Shown here one piece after another: positions 30,263 to 39,627 of a stretch of 64,000 nt of DNA. Numbering within the stretch: position 1 is the stretch's first letter; every line of letters starts with the position of its first letter. Under the pieces are notes generated by a model. The model was not told the DNA's origin. It ran no database searches and was given only the letters and a program-made list of their open reading frames with translations. This DNA is from a virus, in IMG/VR virus record IMGVR_UViG_3300044641_003190, positions 1 to 64,000 of that record; one strand, given 5' to 3'. A program made the translations under genes and the position numbers.

Positions 30263-32699
30263 AGAAGTAATATTAGGACAAGACCCTGTATCTTTTTGGC
30301 CATTAGATGACCAGGTTTCTTCTGGGATTGCTAAAGAGGCATCTGGTGTTGGAAATGATGGGGCCTACGTAGGTTTAATCTTTGATAAAGCTATGCCACT
30401 AGTATCAAATGGATTGTATGGAACTAGATTGTTAGACTCTACTGCAGAAATATATTATCCATGCCCAGGCGCTACTGGATCAGGAACTTCATGGTCTAAT
30501 GGAAGCATGTGGTCTGCGGGTAAAGAGTCACAAACATTCTCCGTAGAGCTATATTTTAAACTTAATGAAAATGCCTCATACCTTAATAACGAGATAGTGC
30601 TGTTTGGAAATAGAACAATTGTGCAGTCATCCTCAATGTCACAGTATCAAACATACACAGACATCATAGAAGACTTTGCAACATATACTGCCGTTCTTAA
30701 TGCTTTTCAGACATATGATCAAATATTAAATGCTAGTATATTTGCCCCATATGGAATTTACTTATACAAAAATAAAATATACTTTAGACCAGACCCAGAG
30801 GTTAACTATTATGTTTCTTATCAGGTTCCAGACTGGAACAGAAGATATCACGTTATCGCCAACTACTCACAGGGCGGAATTTCATTGATAGTTAATGGAG
30901 AGAATGTTGTTTCAAATACCACAGATGTGCTTGATACAGACTTTTCCTTTTCTTTAACAAATTCAATATTTAAGACAATAGGTAGTGATGATTATAAGCT
31001 TACGGTAGATGCCGTTGCCTTGTATAAATATAACATTAGTCAAACACGGGCCCAGGATCACCTAGACCTTTCAAGAAGAACTGTAGTAAAAAGAAATTAC
31101 TTTAACTCCAATAACCAGCTTTTTTACTCACCAAATAATTCTGAATGTATGAAGGCGTATAGCTTTACAAACAACTGGACTAACTTTAGTTTTACAAATG
31201 CGATAGTAAATGAAAAAAATAACGTAACCCTAAAGTACATATCAGACCATACGATATCTGGAACAGGATCAGCCGTATACTCTACAAACTCTAGTAGGAC
31301 TGGGCTATCACTTGGCTCAGATCAATATTTAGACATATCTCAAATAGTGGCACTCATAGAGCGTGGAACTGCTATATCAATGAGCTTTTTCCACTCCACG
31401 GTATCTCCTCAAAAAGGCCTCCTATCTCTAGAAAATTCAGAATCTTCCCAGTCCCTATTTGCCTGGATTAATTCTTCTAATCAGTTAACAATAAATTATA
31501 ACGGGTCTGCTACAGTATCTGGCACAGCACCAGTTTCTGGGTGGAACGAACTTTTAGTAGAAAACAAAACGGGGGACCTAAAGGTATACCTTAATGGAAC
31601 ATCAATATTTTCATCAATAACCAGTTTCAATAACATAACCCTTGCACATATAGGAAGAACAAACACCTTATATGCTCAATGCCCAATAACTTGGGTAGCA
31701 ATAAAGTCTGATATTAACTATAATGGAATAGTTAGTCATGTTTTATACAATCAGCCATCGGACTACATATTAAAATTACAAAACAATTTATCATGGTCTC
31801 AGCATGCATCTGTAAATGGGTCCATATACGTCCCTGCAGCCCTGTATGAGGGTTCTTTAGCTTTCTACACAGGAAGTTCCCAAAACCTTTCCGTAACCTA
31901 TAATAACGGCCTTGTATGGCCTAAGATGGGCATTCTGCCACAGATCACAAGCTCCGCTATCAATACCGTAACAGATTATGAAATCACTATTAGTTTATCT
32001 ACTGATAATTCAGAAACAGATCTACCAATCTTAACAAATATTGGACTTTATGCTTATTCAGATTCGATGAAGCGGGTCATTCCAGAAAATGGAGAAGACC
32101 TAGCGCAGATTATGAATATAGATCAATCTGTTATTTTTGACGACGACGTAGAGGTATTAGACAGAATTGATCAAGCGGGTATATGGCTTAATGGAACTTC
32201 ATATTTAAAGATACCGTCTCAATCAAAACACTCAGACTTAAATGGTTTTGACGGAACAAAGTCTATAACAATGATTTTAAAAATTAATGAAGCTCTAACT
32301 TCTGGAAAGTATATTTTAGAATCTGGTTCTAAATCCCTTTATTGGGACGGAACGGCATGGCAGTACCCAGGATTTTCAGCTATGTATGTAAATGGACAGA
32401 GCACATTTGACAATAAGGCAATAATAGATGATTGGGTACACATATCTTTAACATCAACATCAAAAATAAACGCTGGAGAATATATTTATGTAGGGTCTGA
32501 TGATGCTGGAGCAAATCAATTAAACATAACACTAGGAGCATTTTCAATGGCTGCCTATGTTTTAGACTCCGCAGATATTGAAAACGAGTACGAGATGTTT
32601 GTCGGATATCCACAAGAAGAGCTATTTACTGACACTGTAAGCCTAAATTCAATAGATATTGGCCTTATCCCATACCAAGTAGCCTGGCAAACAGCCTAA
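30252..32699 (+). CDS. large LamG-like tail protein, 815 aa
   Basis: A VSFWPLDDQVSSGIAKEASG start and later SVELYFKLNE, VIANYSQGGISLIVNGENVV and GWNELLVENKTGDLKVYLNG are typical of laminin-G/concanavalin-like carbohydrate-binding domains; at least two are suggested. Start at 30252 has GGAGAAG just upstream, so it is preferred over 30240. Likely a carbohydrate-binding structural protein at the tail. Confidence 0.72.
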   Translation: MGYREVILGQDPVSFWPLDDQVSSGIAKEASGVGNDGAYVGLIFDKAMPLVSNGLYGTRLLDSTAEIYYPCPGATGSGTSWSNGSMWSAGKESQTFSVELYFKLNENASYLNNEIVLFGNRTIVQSSSMSQYQTYTDIIEDFATYTAVLNAFQTYDQILNASIFAPYGIYLYKNKIYFRPDPEVNYYVSYQVPDWNRRYHVIANYSQGGISLIVNGENVVSNTTDVLDTDFSFSLTNSIFKTIGSDDYKLTVDAVALYKYNISQTRAQDHLDLSRRTVVKRNYFNSNNQLFYSPNNSECMKAYSFTNNWTNFSFTNAIVNEKNNVTLKYISDHTISGTGSAVYSTNSSRTGLSLGSDQYLDISQIVALIERGTAISMSFFHSTVSPQKGLLSLENSESSQSLFAWINSSNQLTINYNGSATVSGTAPVSGWNELLVENKTGDLKVYLNGTSIFSSITSFNNITLAHIGRTNTLYAQCPITWVAIKSDINYNGIVSHVLYNQPSDYILKLQNNLSWSQHASVNGSIYVPAALYEGSLAFYTGSSQNLSVTYNNGLVWPKMGILPQITSSAINTVTDYEITISLSTDNSETDLPILTNIGLYAYSDSMKRVIPENGEDLAQIMNIDQSVIFDDDVEVLDRIDQAGIWLNGTSYLKIPSQSKHSDLNGFDGTKSITMILKINEALTSGKYILESGSKSLYWDGTAWQYPGFSAMYVNGQSTFDNKAIIDDWVHISLTSTSKINAGEYIYVGSDDAGANQLNITLGAFSMAAYVLDSADIENEYEMFVGYPQEELFTDTVSLNSIDIGLIPYQVAWQTA

Positions 32700-32724
32700 A
32701 ACTACACAGTATGGTGTCATTTAC

Positions 32725-32753
32725 TGGCACTTAATAGAAAAAGATGGTATTAT
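32725..32753 (+). promoter_or_regulatory. leaderless promoter for 32760
   Basis: TATTAT (32748-32753) ends 6 bases before the ATG. An imperfect -35 (TGGCAC, 32725-32730) lies 17 bases upstream. Confidence 0.5.
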
Positions 32754-32759
32754 AGGTTA

Positions 32760-33089
32760 ATGAAGAATTTAAAAACATCGGTAGTAGAAGAAACAACCCT
32801 AGGAGTTTTTGTCTGGGAAATGCCAGACGGTAGATGGGTGGGAGACGACAACGGTAACTATTTATCAATACAAGGATTCAAGGGAGATAGAACAAGAGTT
32901 AATGTTTTGACAGAGGTTGTTAAAGGGTATGGAATACATACTGGTAGCGCAAAGTTTTTATCTGGTCAAAGAAAAATTAATGATGAAGAATATCAGGAGC
33001 AAATACAAAGATTAAACTGGGGGCTTACTCCAGATCCACTAGATATTGGTGAGTATAAAGATAGCTTAAAGAATTTGAGGAATGACTAA
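32760..33089 (+). CDS. hypothetical protein preceding portal, 109 aa
   Basis: LGVFVWEMPDGRWVGDDNGN, ATG at 32760 with no visible ribosome binding site. Stop overlaps the portal ATG (TAATG). Function unknown; proteins of this kind commonly sit between terminase and portal in actinophages, but no terminase is seen here. Confidence 0.65.
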   Translation: MKNLKTSVVEETTLGVFVWEMPDGRWVGDDNGNYLSIQGFKGDRTRVNVLTEVVKGYGIHTGSAKFLSGQRKINDEEYQEQIQRLNWGLTPDPLDIGEYKDSLKNLRND

Positions 33090-34657
33090 TGTCTGATGTA
33101 GTTGACGATTCAAAAGAAATCAATGCCGTAATCTCTGGAGATTTTTTCCAAGAGAGACCTTCAGAAACTACCACCGATCCCTTTGAGGCAAAAGCAGATG
33201 ACATCTCAAAGTATAGAGGATTCTCTCCAAACTTTAAACGCAAGAACACAAGACTTTTACAAAAGTTTCAACGTGGCCAAGAGGGTGTTTCATCTAAAAG
33301 AAATGAAACAGAGCTTCTTATGGGGTACGACGTATTAGACGTTGTAACACCTCCATATAACCAAGATTATTTAGCACAGATATATGAAATATCATCCCCA
33401 CACTTTGCAGCAATAAATGCCAAGGCTTCTAACATAGTTGGATTAGGTTACGAGTTTGTTGAAACCCGTGCAACCAAGGATAGAATTTCTGAACTTTCAG
33501 AAACACAAGAAAGCCTTTCAAGATTTAGAAAAAAATTAGAAAGATTAAAAGAAGACCTAGCAGTTCAGTTAGAGTCTATGAACGAAGAAGATACCTTTAC
33601 AGAAATTCTAAGCAGAGTGTATATTGACTATGAGGCTACTGGAAATGGGTATATTGAAATTGGTAGAAAAGTAAACGGAGAGATCGGATACATTGGTCAT
33701 ATTCCAGCAAGAACAATGCGTGTTCGTAAGCAGAGAGATGGCTTTGTTCAGATAGTATCCAACCTAGTTGTATTCTTTAGAAATTTTGGGGACTCAGAAA
33801 CAGAGAATCCAATTGGAGATGACACAAGACCAAATGAAGTTATACACATTAAAAAATACACGCCAAACAACTCATTTTATGGGGTTCCAGACGTAATCCC
33901 AGCAAAAACAGCATTAGCTGGAGACGAGTTTGCTTCAAGATTCAACCTAGACTACTTTGAAAATAAAGCAGTGCCTAGATATATTATTACAGTCAAGGGC
34001 GCAACCTTAAGTAGGGATGCAGAAAGAAAACTATTAGAGTTTTTCCAAACAAACTTAAAGGGAAAGAATCATAGATCTTTATACATACCACTACCAGCGG
34101 ATGACGAAGGTAATAAAGTAGAGTTTAAAATGGAAGCCGTAGAGTCTGGTGTACAGGATTCATCATTTAATAATTATAGAAAAATGAACAGAGATGAAAT
34201 TCTAATTGCACACAGAGTTCCAGTATCAAAGATAGGACTGCCAGAAGGCGTGTCACTTGCCGCTGCTAAGGATGCAGATAAAACATTTAAAGAGCAGGTT
34301 GCAAGACCAGCACAAAGAAATCTAGAGAAAAAAATAAATAGATTAATCGGCGAGCTTACCGACGCTTTTGTTTTAAAGTTTAATGAACTAACTTTAACTG
34401 ATGAGGATACCCAATCAAAGATTGATGAAAGGTACCTGAGAATGAAGGTCATTGTTCCAAATGAAGTTCGTGCTAGACTTGGTATGGCTGGAAGATCTGG
34501 TGGCGATGACCCAGTTCAGTTAACTGGACAACAGGCTGCTGATCAAACAGCGAGGGCTACTGCTAATCGTAATAGAGATCAACAGAGAACAGCAAATGCA
34601 ACTGATTCAAACGATGGTGCAAGAAATCCTCAAGGTGAAGGGCGTAATACGCCCTGA
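33089..34657 (+). CDS. portal protein, 522 aa
   Basis: Typical portal blocks: HFAAINAKASNIVGLGYEF, DEFASRFNLDYFENKAVPRY and FFQTNLKGKNHRSLYIPL, with the stalk helices in between and the EILIAHRVPVSKIGLPEG segment near the C-terminal third. A Gln/Arg/Asn-rich tail ends the protein. It forms the ring at the head vertex through which DNA enters. Sits directly before protease and capsid genes. Confidence 0.85.
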   Translation: MSDVVDDSKEINAVISGDFFQERPSETTTDPFEAKADDISKYRGFSPNFKRKNTRLLQKFQRGQEGVSSKRNETELLMGYDVLDVVTPPYNQDYLAQIYEISSPHFAAINAKASNIVGLGYEFVETRATKDRISELSETQESLSRFRKKLERLKEDLAVQLESMNEEDTFTEILSRVYIDYEATGNGYIEIGRKVNGEIGYIGHIPARTMRVRKQRDGFVQIVSNLVVFFRNFGDSETENPIGDDTRPNEVIHIKKYTPNNSFYGVPDVIPAKTALAGDEFASRFNLDYFENKAVPRYIITVKGATLSRDAERKLLEFFQTNLKGKNHRSLYIPLPADDEGNKVEFKMEAVESGVQDSSFNNYRKMNRDEILIAHRVPVSKIGLPEGVSLAAAKDADKTFKEQVARPAQRNLEKKINRLIGELTDAFVLKFNELTLTDEDTQSKIDERYLRMKVIVPNEVRARLGMAGRSGGDDPVQLTGQQAADQTARATANRNRDQQRTANATDSNDGARNPQGEGRNTP

Positions 34658-34661
34658 TTTT
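34639..34661 (+). terminator. weak intrinsic terminator at portal end
   Basis: AGGGCG-TAATA-CGCCCT hairpin overlapping the portal stop, followed by a short T run. Confidence 0.55.
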
Positions 34662-34688
34662 GTATTTTCATAAAAACGTTGCTAAAAT
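34660..34688 (+). promoter_or_regulatory. promoter for protease/scaffold
   Basis: TTGTAT (34660-34665), 17 bases, TAAAAT (34683-34688), then 9 bases to the ATG at 34698, leaving almost no leader. Confidence 0.6.
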
Positions 34689-34697
34689 AGGTACACC

Positions 34698-36008
34698 ATG
34701 GAAATAAAAAAAGCTAATTGGTATTCAGACGGAGACTCATTAAAACTCTCCATGCCTATCGCAAAGGTAGACAAAGAACGCAGAATCGTATCTGGATTCG
34801 CCACCCTTGATAATATAGATCAACACGGGGACATAGTTTCATCAGAGGCATCAACAAAAGCATTTGAAAGATTTCGTGGAAATATTCGTGAGATGCACCA
34901 ACCACTCGCTGTTGGTAAAATGGTCTCATTTAGAAAAGAAACAGTATTCGATAAGCAAAGCGGAAAAGAGCATAACGGAGTATTCGTAAACGTTTATGTA
35001 TCTAAGGGCGCACAAGACACATGGGAAAAAGTATTAGACGGAACACTATCTGGATTTTCAATTGGTGGAAACGTTAAAGAGGCAAAAAATGAATTTGTTG
35101 CAGAGCTAGAAAAAACAGTCCGCATTATTAAGGACTACGATCTAACAGAGTTATCACTTGTAGACAACCCAGCAAACCAATTATCAAATGTATTATCAAT
35201 TCAAAAAACATCAGACGGAAACGTTTATAAAGGAATTGCAACAGACGTAAAGGTAGAGAATGTTTTTTATGATAAAGAAAACGACTCAATATTCCTATCG
35301 ACAGAATCAGAATTTAAATCACCAACATCAGAAAACAACTTAGAACTAATAGGTTGGGTAGAAACAAATGACGCTAATAAATCTTTAGAGATAACAAGAA
35401 TTCTTGAGGCCTATAAAACTTCAAGAGCAGTTTTGCCTGAGAGCATTGTTGAAAAACAATCTGGGCAAAATAATGAAACTACCGAAGGAGGTGTTACTGT
35501 GGCAGAAACTACAACAGTAGAAGATACCAATATAGAAGCAGTAGCCGAAGTTGAAGAAGTAACAGAAGCGGAGCTTGCTAAATCAGCTGATGCAGAGGAA
35601 GCACCAGCAGTAGAAGCAGCAGAAGCTCCAGCAGTAGAAGAGCCTGCAGCAGTAGAAGAGGCCGCTAACATTTCTGAAGTTGAAGTTGAAGAAACTGATT
35701 TTGCAAAAATGTTGGACAATATGAAAGCATTCTTCTCAGCAGAGATAACAAAAACAGCAACCGCACAGGCAGTGTCAAACTTGTCTACAAAGGTTGATGA
35801 AAAAATTGCTGAAATTACAAATAAGTATAATGAGCTTGAACAAGCAGTTAGCAATATAAAATCACACATCTCTAGCGTTGAAAAACGTATTGATGGAGTT
35901 GAAAGTGATACAGCAATAAAAAAGTCTTCTGATCTGGACGGGTCAGATGTTAAAATAACAAAAAGTACGTGGGGCGGGCATTTCCTCAGCGTCCGTAACA
36001 TTGACTAA
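34698..36008 (+). CDS. capsid maturation protease fused to scaffold-like domain, 436 aa
   Basis: The N-terminal half (to about 175) follows the XkdF/prohead protease pattern: RRIVSGFATLDNIDQHGDIV, EMHQPLAVGKM, DGTLSGFSIGG and LTELSLVDNPAN. The C-terminal half is acidic, Ala/Glu-rich (about 255-335) and ends in coiled-coil helices (QAVSNLSTKVDEKIAEITNK), as in scaffold proteins. It would cut the prohead scaffold during assembly. Lies directly before the capsid gene. Confidence 0.82.
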   Translation: MEIKKANWYSDGDSLKLSMPIAKVDKERRIVSGFATLDNIDQHGDIVSSEASTKAFERFRGNIREMHQPLAVGKMVSFRKETVFDKQSGKEHNGVFVNVYVSKGAQDTWEKVLDGTLSGFSIGGNVKEAKNEFVAELEKTVRIIKDYDLTELSLVDNPANQLSNVLSIQKTSDGNVYKGIATDVKVENVFYDKENDSIFLSTESEFKSPTSENNLELIGWVETNDANKSLEITRILEAYKTSRAVLPESIVEKQSGQNNETTEGGVTVAETTTVEDTNIEAVAEVEEVTEAELAKSADAEEAPAVEAAEAPAVEEPAAVEEAANISEVEVEETDFAKMLDNMKAFFSAEITKTATAQAVSNLSTKVDEKIAEITNKYNELEQAVSNIKSHISSVEKRIDGVESDTAIKKSSDLDGSDVKITKSTWGGHFLSVRNID

Positions 36009-36027
36009 TAAAATCTATAAAAAAGAT

Positions 36028-36044
36028 GGAGGTGAAATAAAATA
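36028..36044 (+). promoter_or_regulatory. strong shared 5' leader of the capsid gene
   Basis: GGAGGTGAAATAAAATA before the ATG at 36045. The same 17 bases precede the tail-tube gene (40211-40227). GGAGGTGA matches the expected anti-Shine-Dalgarno end of 16S rRNA. Confidence 0.7.
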
Positions 36045-37031
36045 ATGAGCGATATCCTACAAAAAGTAGTAGATACAACAGACGTTGGAGCAGGTGGCGG
36101 AGGTTTGCTAACAAAAGAGCAATCTAACCGTTTCATCGACTACATGTTTGATGCAACAATACTTGCCCGTGCAGCCAGAACTATTCGTATGAGTTCAAAC
36201 ACCGCTGATATTGACAAGGTCGGTGTTGGTACAAGATTGATGACAGTTGCAACTGAGTCTACAGACACAGCTACAAATGCAGCAGTTACATTCACAAAGA
36301 TTTCTTTAACAACAAAGAAACTACGTCTTGACTGGGAACTTTCAAGCGAAGCACTAGAAGATAATATCGAAGGTGCTGATCTTGAAGATCACATTGCACG
36401 TCTGATGGCAACACAGGCTGGAAACGACATCGAAGATCTTTTGATCAACGGTCTCGGAACTGGTTCTGGTTTGATGTCAGCATTCGCAGGTTTCCGTTCG
36501 CTAGCACTTTCAAGTGCTAACGTCGTAAACGCTGGTGGTGCAGTAATCAGCAAGGCAGTATTCAATAGCGCAATCAAGGCATTACCACGTAAGTACAAGC
36601 AACGTCGTAATGAGTTAAGATTCTTCACAGGTTCAAACCTAGTGCAAGATTATCTATACAACCTAACAACAATTGGCGCAGGAGGAACTCCAGAAGACAT
36701 TGCATCGTCAATTCTTCGTGGAAATCCTAACGGTCCAGCTGGTGCTCCAGGTGGCGTAGTTCCATTCGCATTTGGTATACCAGTAGTTGAGGTACCACTA
36801 ATCGATGAAACTCGTGCTGGTGATTACTCAGGTGCAACAGGAATACACGGAGACATTCACTTGTCTTTCGCTAACAACTTTGTTGTTGGTGTAAAGCGTG
36901 AAATTCAGGTTTACCGTGAATTCAAGCCAAAGAAGGACACAATTGAATATACCATGTTCATCAGAACAGGTTGTGCAATTGAGAATCCAGAGGCTTTTGT
37001 TGTGGTTAAGAACGTAAAAGTTTCTTCATAA
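36045..37031 (+). CDS. major capsid protein, 328 aa
   Basis: HK97-like capsid layout by context and features: an N-terminal helix, IEDLLINGLGTGS region, KALPRKYKQRRNELRFFTGS and a beta-rich end (GDIHLSFANNFVVGVKREIQVYREF). Arg is mostly CGT and codon use is stronger than in neighbours, where AGA dominates, as expected for the most abundant virion protein. Followed by an efficient terminator. Confidence 0.85.
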   Translation: MSDILQKVVDTTDVGAGGGGLLTKEQSNRFIDYMFDATILARAARTIRMSSNTADIDKVGVGTRLMTVATESTDTATNAAVTFTKISLTTKKLRLDWELSSEALEDNIEGADLEDHIARLMATQAGNDIEDLLINGLGTGSGLMSAFAGFRSLALSSANVVNAGGAVISKAVFNSAIKALPRKYKQRRNELRFFTGSNLVQDYLYNLTTIGAGGTPEDIASSILRGNPNGPAGAPGGVVPFAFGIPVVEVPLIDETRAGDYSGATGIHGDIHLSFANNFVVGVKREIQVYREFKPKKDTIEYTMFIRTGCAIENPEAFVVVKNVKVSS

Positions 37032-37058
37032 CAACCCTTAAAAACTAAATAGTCTACT

Positions 37059-37083
37059 GGGGGGCCCGAAAGGGCTCCCCTTT
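37059..37083 (+). terminator. intrinsic terminator after capsid gene
   Basis: A GC-rich stem (GGGGGGCCC with GGGCTCCCC, one G-U pair) with GAAA loop and a following T run. Confidence 0.82.
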
Positions 37084-37095
37084 AGTCATTTTTGG

Positions 37096-37104
37096 TGCTA
37101 TAAT
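37096..37104 (+). promoter_or_regulatory. extended -10 promoter for 37133
   Basis: TGC-TATAAT (TATAAT at 37099-37104) without a clear -35. A GAGAGGAG ribosome binding site follows. Confidence 0.5.
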
Positions 37105-37132
37105 TAGTAAAGAAAAGACGAGAGGAGAATTA

Positions 37133-37525
37133 ATGTCTTTCAATAATCTGAGGCTCGAGGAGCTTCAAAAGGTAGCAGAAACCTTCGCCGTAGATCACCA
37201 AACTGCAAATAATAAAGCCGACCTAATTGCACTTCTTACTGAAGAGGGCATAAGCTTTGAAATGTATGAAAAGTTTTCAAATGCTGATAAGGTTGATCCA
37301 GAGCTTTCGCCTGGAGTAGTAAAGACTGCCCCAGAAGCCCCAACGGATGGTCAAGTTTTAGTAAAAATGGAGCGAATGAATCCTAGATACGATGTTAATG
37401 AGTTTACCTTTACAAAGGAAAATCCATTTATTGTTATGTCTGAACCAAAAGCCCAAGAAATTTTTGATAGCCAAGAAGGATTCAGACTGGCTACACCCAA
37501 GGAGGTTCAGGAGTTTTATTCCTGA
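37133..37525 (+). CDS. hypothetical head-region protein with HeH/LEM-like start, 130 aa
   Basis: The N-terminus LRLEELQKVAETFAVDHQTA followed by NNKADLIALLTEEG resembles the HeH/LEM/SAP helix-extended loop-helix fold. The C-terminal half is beta-rich (FTFTKENPFIVMSEPKAQEI). Position right after the capsid gene suggests a head decoration or connector role (inference). Confidence 0.65.
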   Translation: MSFNNLRLEELQKVAETFAVDHQTANNKADLIALLTEEGISFEMYEKFSNADKVDPELSPGVVKTAPEAPTDGQVLVKMERMNPRYDVNEFTFTKENPFIVMSEPKAQEIFDSQEGFRLATPKEVQEFYS

Positions 37526-37530
37526 TTTAA

Positions 37531-38460
37531 ATGGAGTTATACACAGGTCTGACCCAAAAAATATACTTAGACGTATATGAAGATGGTGAGTTAAGCGCAA
37601 CAGATTCAAACCCGATAGTAACGATATATGACGGGGTCACTGATGTACAGATATTTAACGCATTTGCACTACCAGAGCTAGATGATGACGGTCACTATGG
37701 ATTCTCTATTCTGGATAACCACCTGCTAGTAGATAAAACAATCAAGGCAGTTTGGTCATATGCTGTTGGTGGCAATACAATGCAAACTATTGATTACTAC
37801 AATGTGGTAACTCCATATATTTCAATTTCAGAAGCCTACACAAAGCTACATATTGGTCGTGAAGTAGGAGACTCTAACTATAAGCCATTCCATGAAATGG
37901 CAGAGGCAGAGAGATTTGCCAGATTTATGATAGAGAATTACACAGGTAATAAGTTTGGAAAGTATAGCGGATCTATTACAGCATACGGACAAGATTCAGA
38001 CGTACTGTATCTGGGAGAAAGAATAACATCATTTAGCCAATTAAAAGAAAATAATAAAGTTGTAGTAAATACGGCAAGTAATATAAACGTATTTGGATAT
38101 CCAATAGAAATTACAGAAACAAATCACTCTATACGAATATATTCAACAAACGATATTTCAGAGGGTGGACAAAAAGACCTAGTATACCCATCAAAAGGTA
38201 GCTTTTTAAATGGATATAAGTACGATATTACTGGCGTATTTGGCTGGAAGTCTGTTCCAGAAAAAGTCCAATTAGCAGCGCTAATGCTAATGAAAGATTA
38301 CTTTGGTAAAGATAATATCTGGAGGGCTAGATATGTTCAAAATATATCTTTCGGAGATACCGATATTCAGTTATCAAAACTAGCATTTAGAGGAACAGGC
38401 AATTTTTACGTGGACAAACTACTTGACGAGTACAAGTCTACAAGCATGGCGGTAATATAA
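37531..38460 (+). CDS. head-tail connector-like protein, 309 aa
   Basis: Beta-rich first part (YLDVYEDGELSATDSNP) and a helical second part (ISEAYTKLHIGREVGDSNYK, AERFARFMIENYTGN) as in the gp6-like adaptors that sit under the portal. Position between capsid and tail-terminator genes fits a connector. Confidence 0.68.
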   Translation: MELYTGLTQKIYLDVYEDGELSATDSNPIVTIYDGVTDVQIFNAFALPELDDDGHYGFSILDNHLLVDKTIKAVWSYAVGGNTMQTIDYYNVVTPYISISEAYTKLHIGREVGDSNYKPFHEMAEAERFARFMIENYTGNKFGKYSGSITAYGQDSDVLYLGERITSFSQLKENNKVVVNTASNINVFGYPIEITETNHSIRIYSTNDISEGGQKDLVYPSKGSFLNGYKYDITGVFGWKSVPEKVQLAALMLMKDYFGKDNIWRARYVQNISFGDTDIQLSKLAFRGTGNFYVDKLLDEYKSTSMAVI

Positions 38461-38891
38461 TGATAGGATATTTTGCTGTAGAGGCTAAATATGCTATGAA
38501 GTTAGATGTCTATCGTGTACAGATTTCGCAAGACCCAAATAGCGGAGAGATAAGAAGGCAATGGGCTTACACAGAAACACTACCATGCCTAGCAAAATCT
38601 ATAATTTCTACTGGAGTTAGAAGTCCATCAAACGACAGGACTATAGATTCTAGATATATGGTTGAAGAAATAATAAAGGTTAATACTTTATCTAAGCTAC
38701 CAAGAAATGCAAAAATAAGTAATGTAAGAGATTTAGACGATAATGTTATTTGGGAAGAGGCAGAGATATCTGGAAGTCCTGCAACCATATTTGAGATAGT
38801 TGGATCAACTCCGATTATAGATGGATTTGGTCAGACGCTAGAGTATGAAAGTACTTTACAGAGGAGTGATATTCAGAATGCCCTCACTTAG
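38460..38891 (+). CDS. head-tail stopper-like protein, 143 aa
   Basis: A small beta-barrel-like protein (AMKLDVYRVQISQDPNSGEI, RQWAYTETLPCLAKS) of the size and place of head-tail stoppers. The start overlaps the stop of the gene before. The assignment rests on gene order. Confidence 0.55.
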   Translation: MIGYFAVEAKYAMKLDVYRVQISQDPNSGEIRRQWAYTETLPCLAKSIISTGVRSPSNDRTIDSRYMVEEIIKVNTLSKLPRNAKISNVRDLDDNVIWEEAEISGSPATIFEIVGSTPIIDGFGQTLEYESTLQRSDIQNALT

Positions 38892-39627
38892 TATAAAATC
38901 AGATGCCGCAAATATAATAGAGAATGCTACTGCATATATGCAAGGCATTGCACAGGCACCAAATAAACTAGCAGTAAATAATGAGATCGGCATTGCTATT
39001 ACAGCAATAGCCCACAGATCTTTGTCTAGATTTATAGACACAGAGGCAAGACTTAGTCCAGTATCTATGCACCACGTATACGAATGGAATCAGGTAGGCA
39101 AGCCTCTAGGAAGACTATGGAAATTAAACTCAACATATAAAACAGGGACAATATCTCTATCAGCAAATTTCAAGCAATCCAGAACATTTGTTCCAATTAA
39201 AAATGGAACATCTCGTAGAAGTAAGTTTATATTTAAGGCAGAGGTTATGGAAAAAGGAAAAACTGTAAGAATAACTGCCAAAAAAGCAAACGCATTATTT
39301 TTTTATTCTTCTAGCGGAGATCCAGTTTTTATTCCAAGAGGTAGGTTTGTTGTTGTAAGATCTCCTGGAGGAAAGCAAGTAAGAGGAGCCTTTGGTAAAA
39401 CTATGGATAGGTTTAAGTTTTCTAATAATTTAAATATTGATATTCAGGCTTCGGGAATTATAAAAAGGCTAGAGTCTGCTCAAAGATTAGCAGCCTCACA
39501 AACAATTTTAGGACTTTCTGGATCATCAAGATCTTCCATGTCTGCAGCTGCAGTTTCAAATACAGCAAGACACATCAGACAAGTAACGAAAGCCTACTCT
39601 TTGGCGGATGGTGATTTAATTGGCTGA
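38878..39627 (+). CDS. HK97 gp10-like tail-completion protein, 249 aa
   Basis: Start MPSLSIKSDAANIIENATAY with ATG at 38878 and GAGGAG upstream is preferred over 38845. A helical start with an internal basic region (NGTSRRSKFIFKAEVMEKGK) fits a connector-region protein. Assigned by place. Confidence 0.6.
   Translation: MPSLSIKSDAANIIENATAYMQGIAQAPNKLAVNNEIGIAITAIAHRSLSRFIDTEARLSPVSMHHVYEWNQVGKPLGRLWKLNSTYKTGTISLSANFKQSRTFVPIKNGTSRRSKFIFKAEVMEKGKTVRITAKKANALFFYSSSGDPVFIPRGRFVVVRSPGGKQVRGAFGKTMDRFKFSNNLNIDIQASGIIKRLESAQRLAASQTILGLSGSSRSSMSAAAVSNTARHIRQVTKAYSLADGDLIG

Noticed and set aside
35411-36001. 196-aa minus-strand frame in the protease/scaffold gene
   Set aside because: Ser/Ala/Thr low-complexity mirror of the Glu/Ala-rich scaffold region; no promoter or ribosome binding site.
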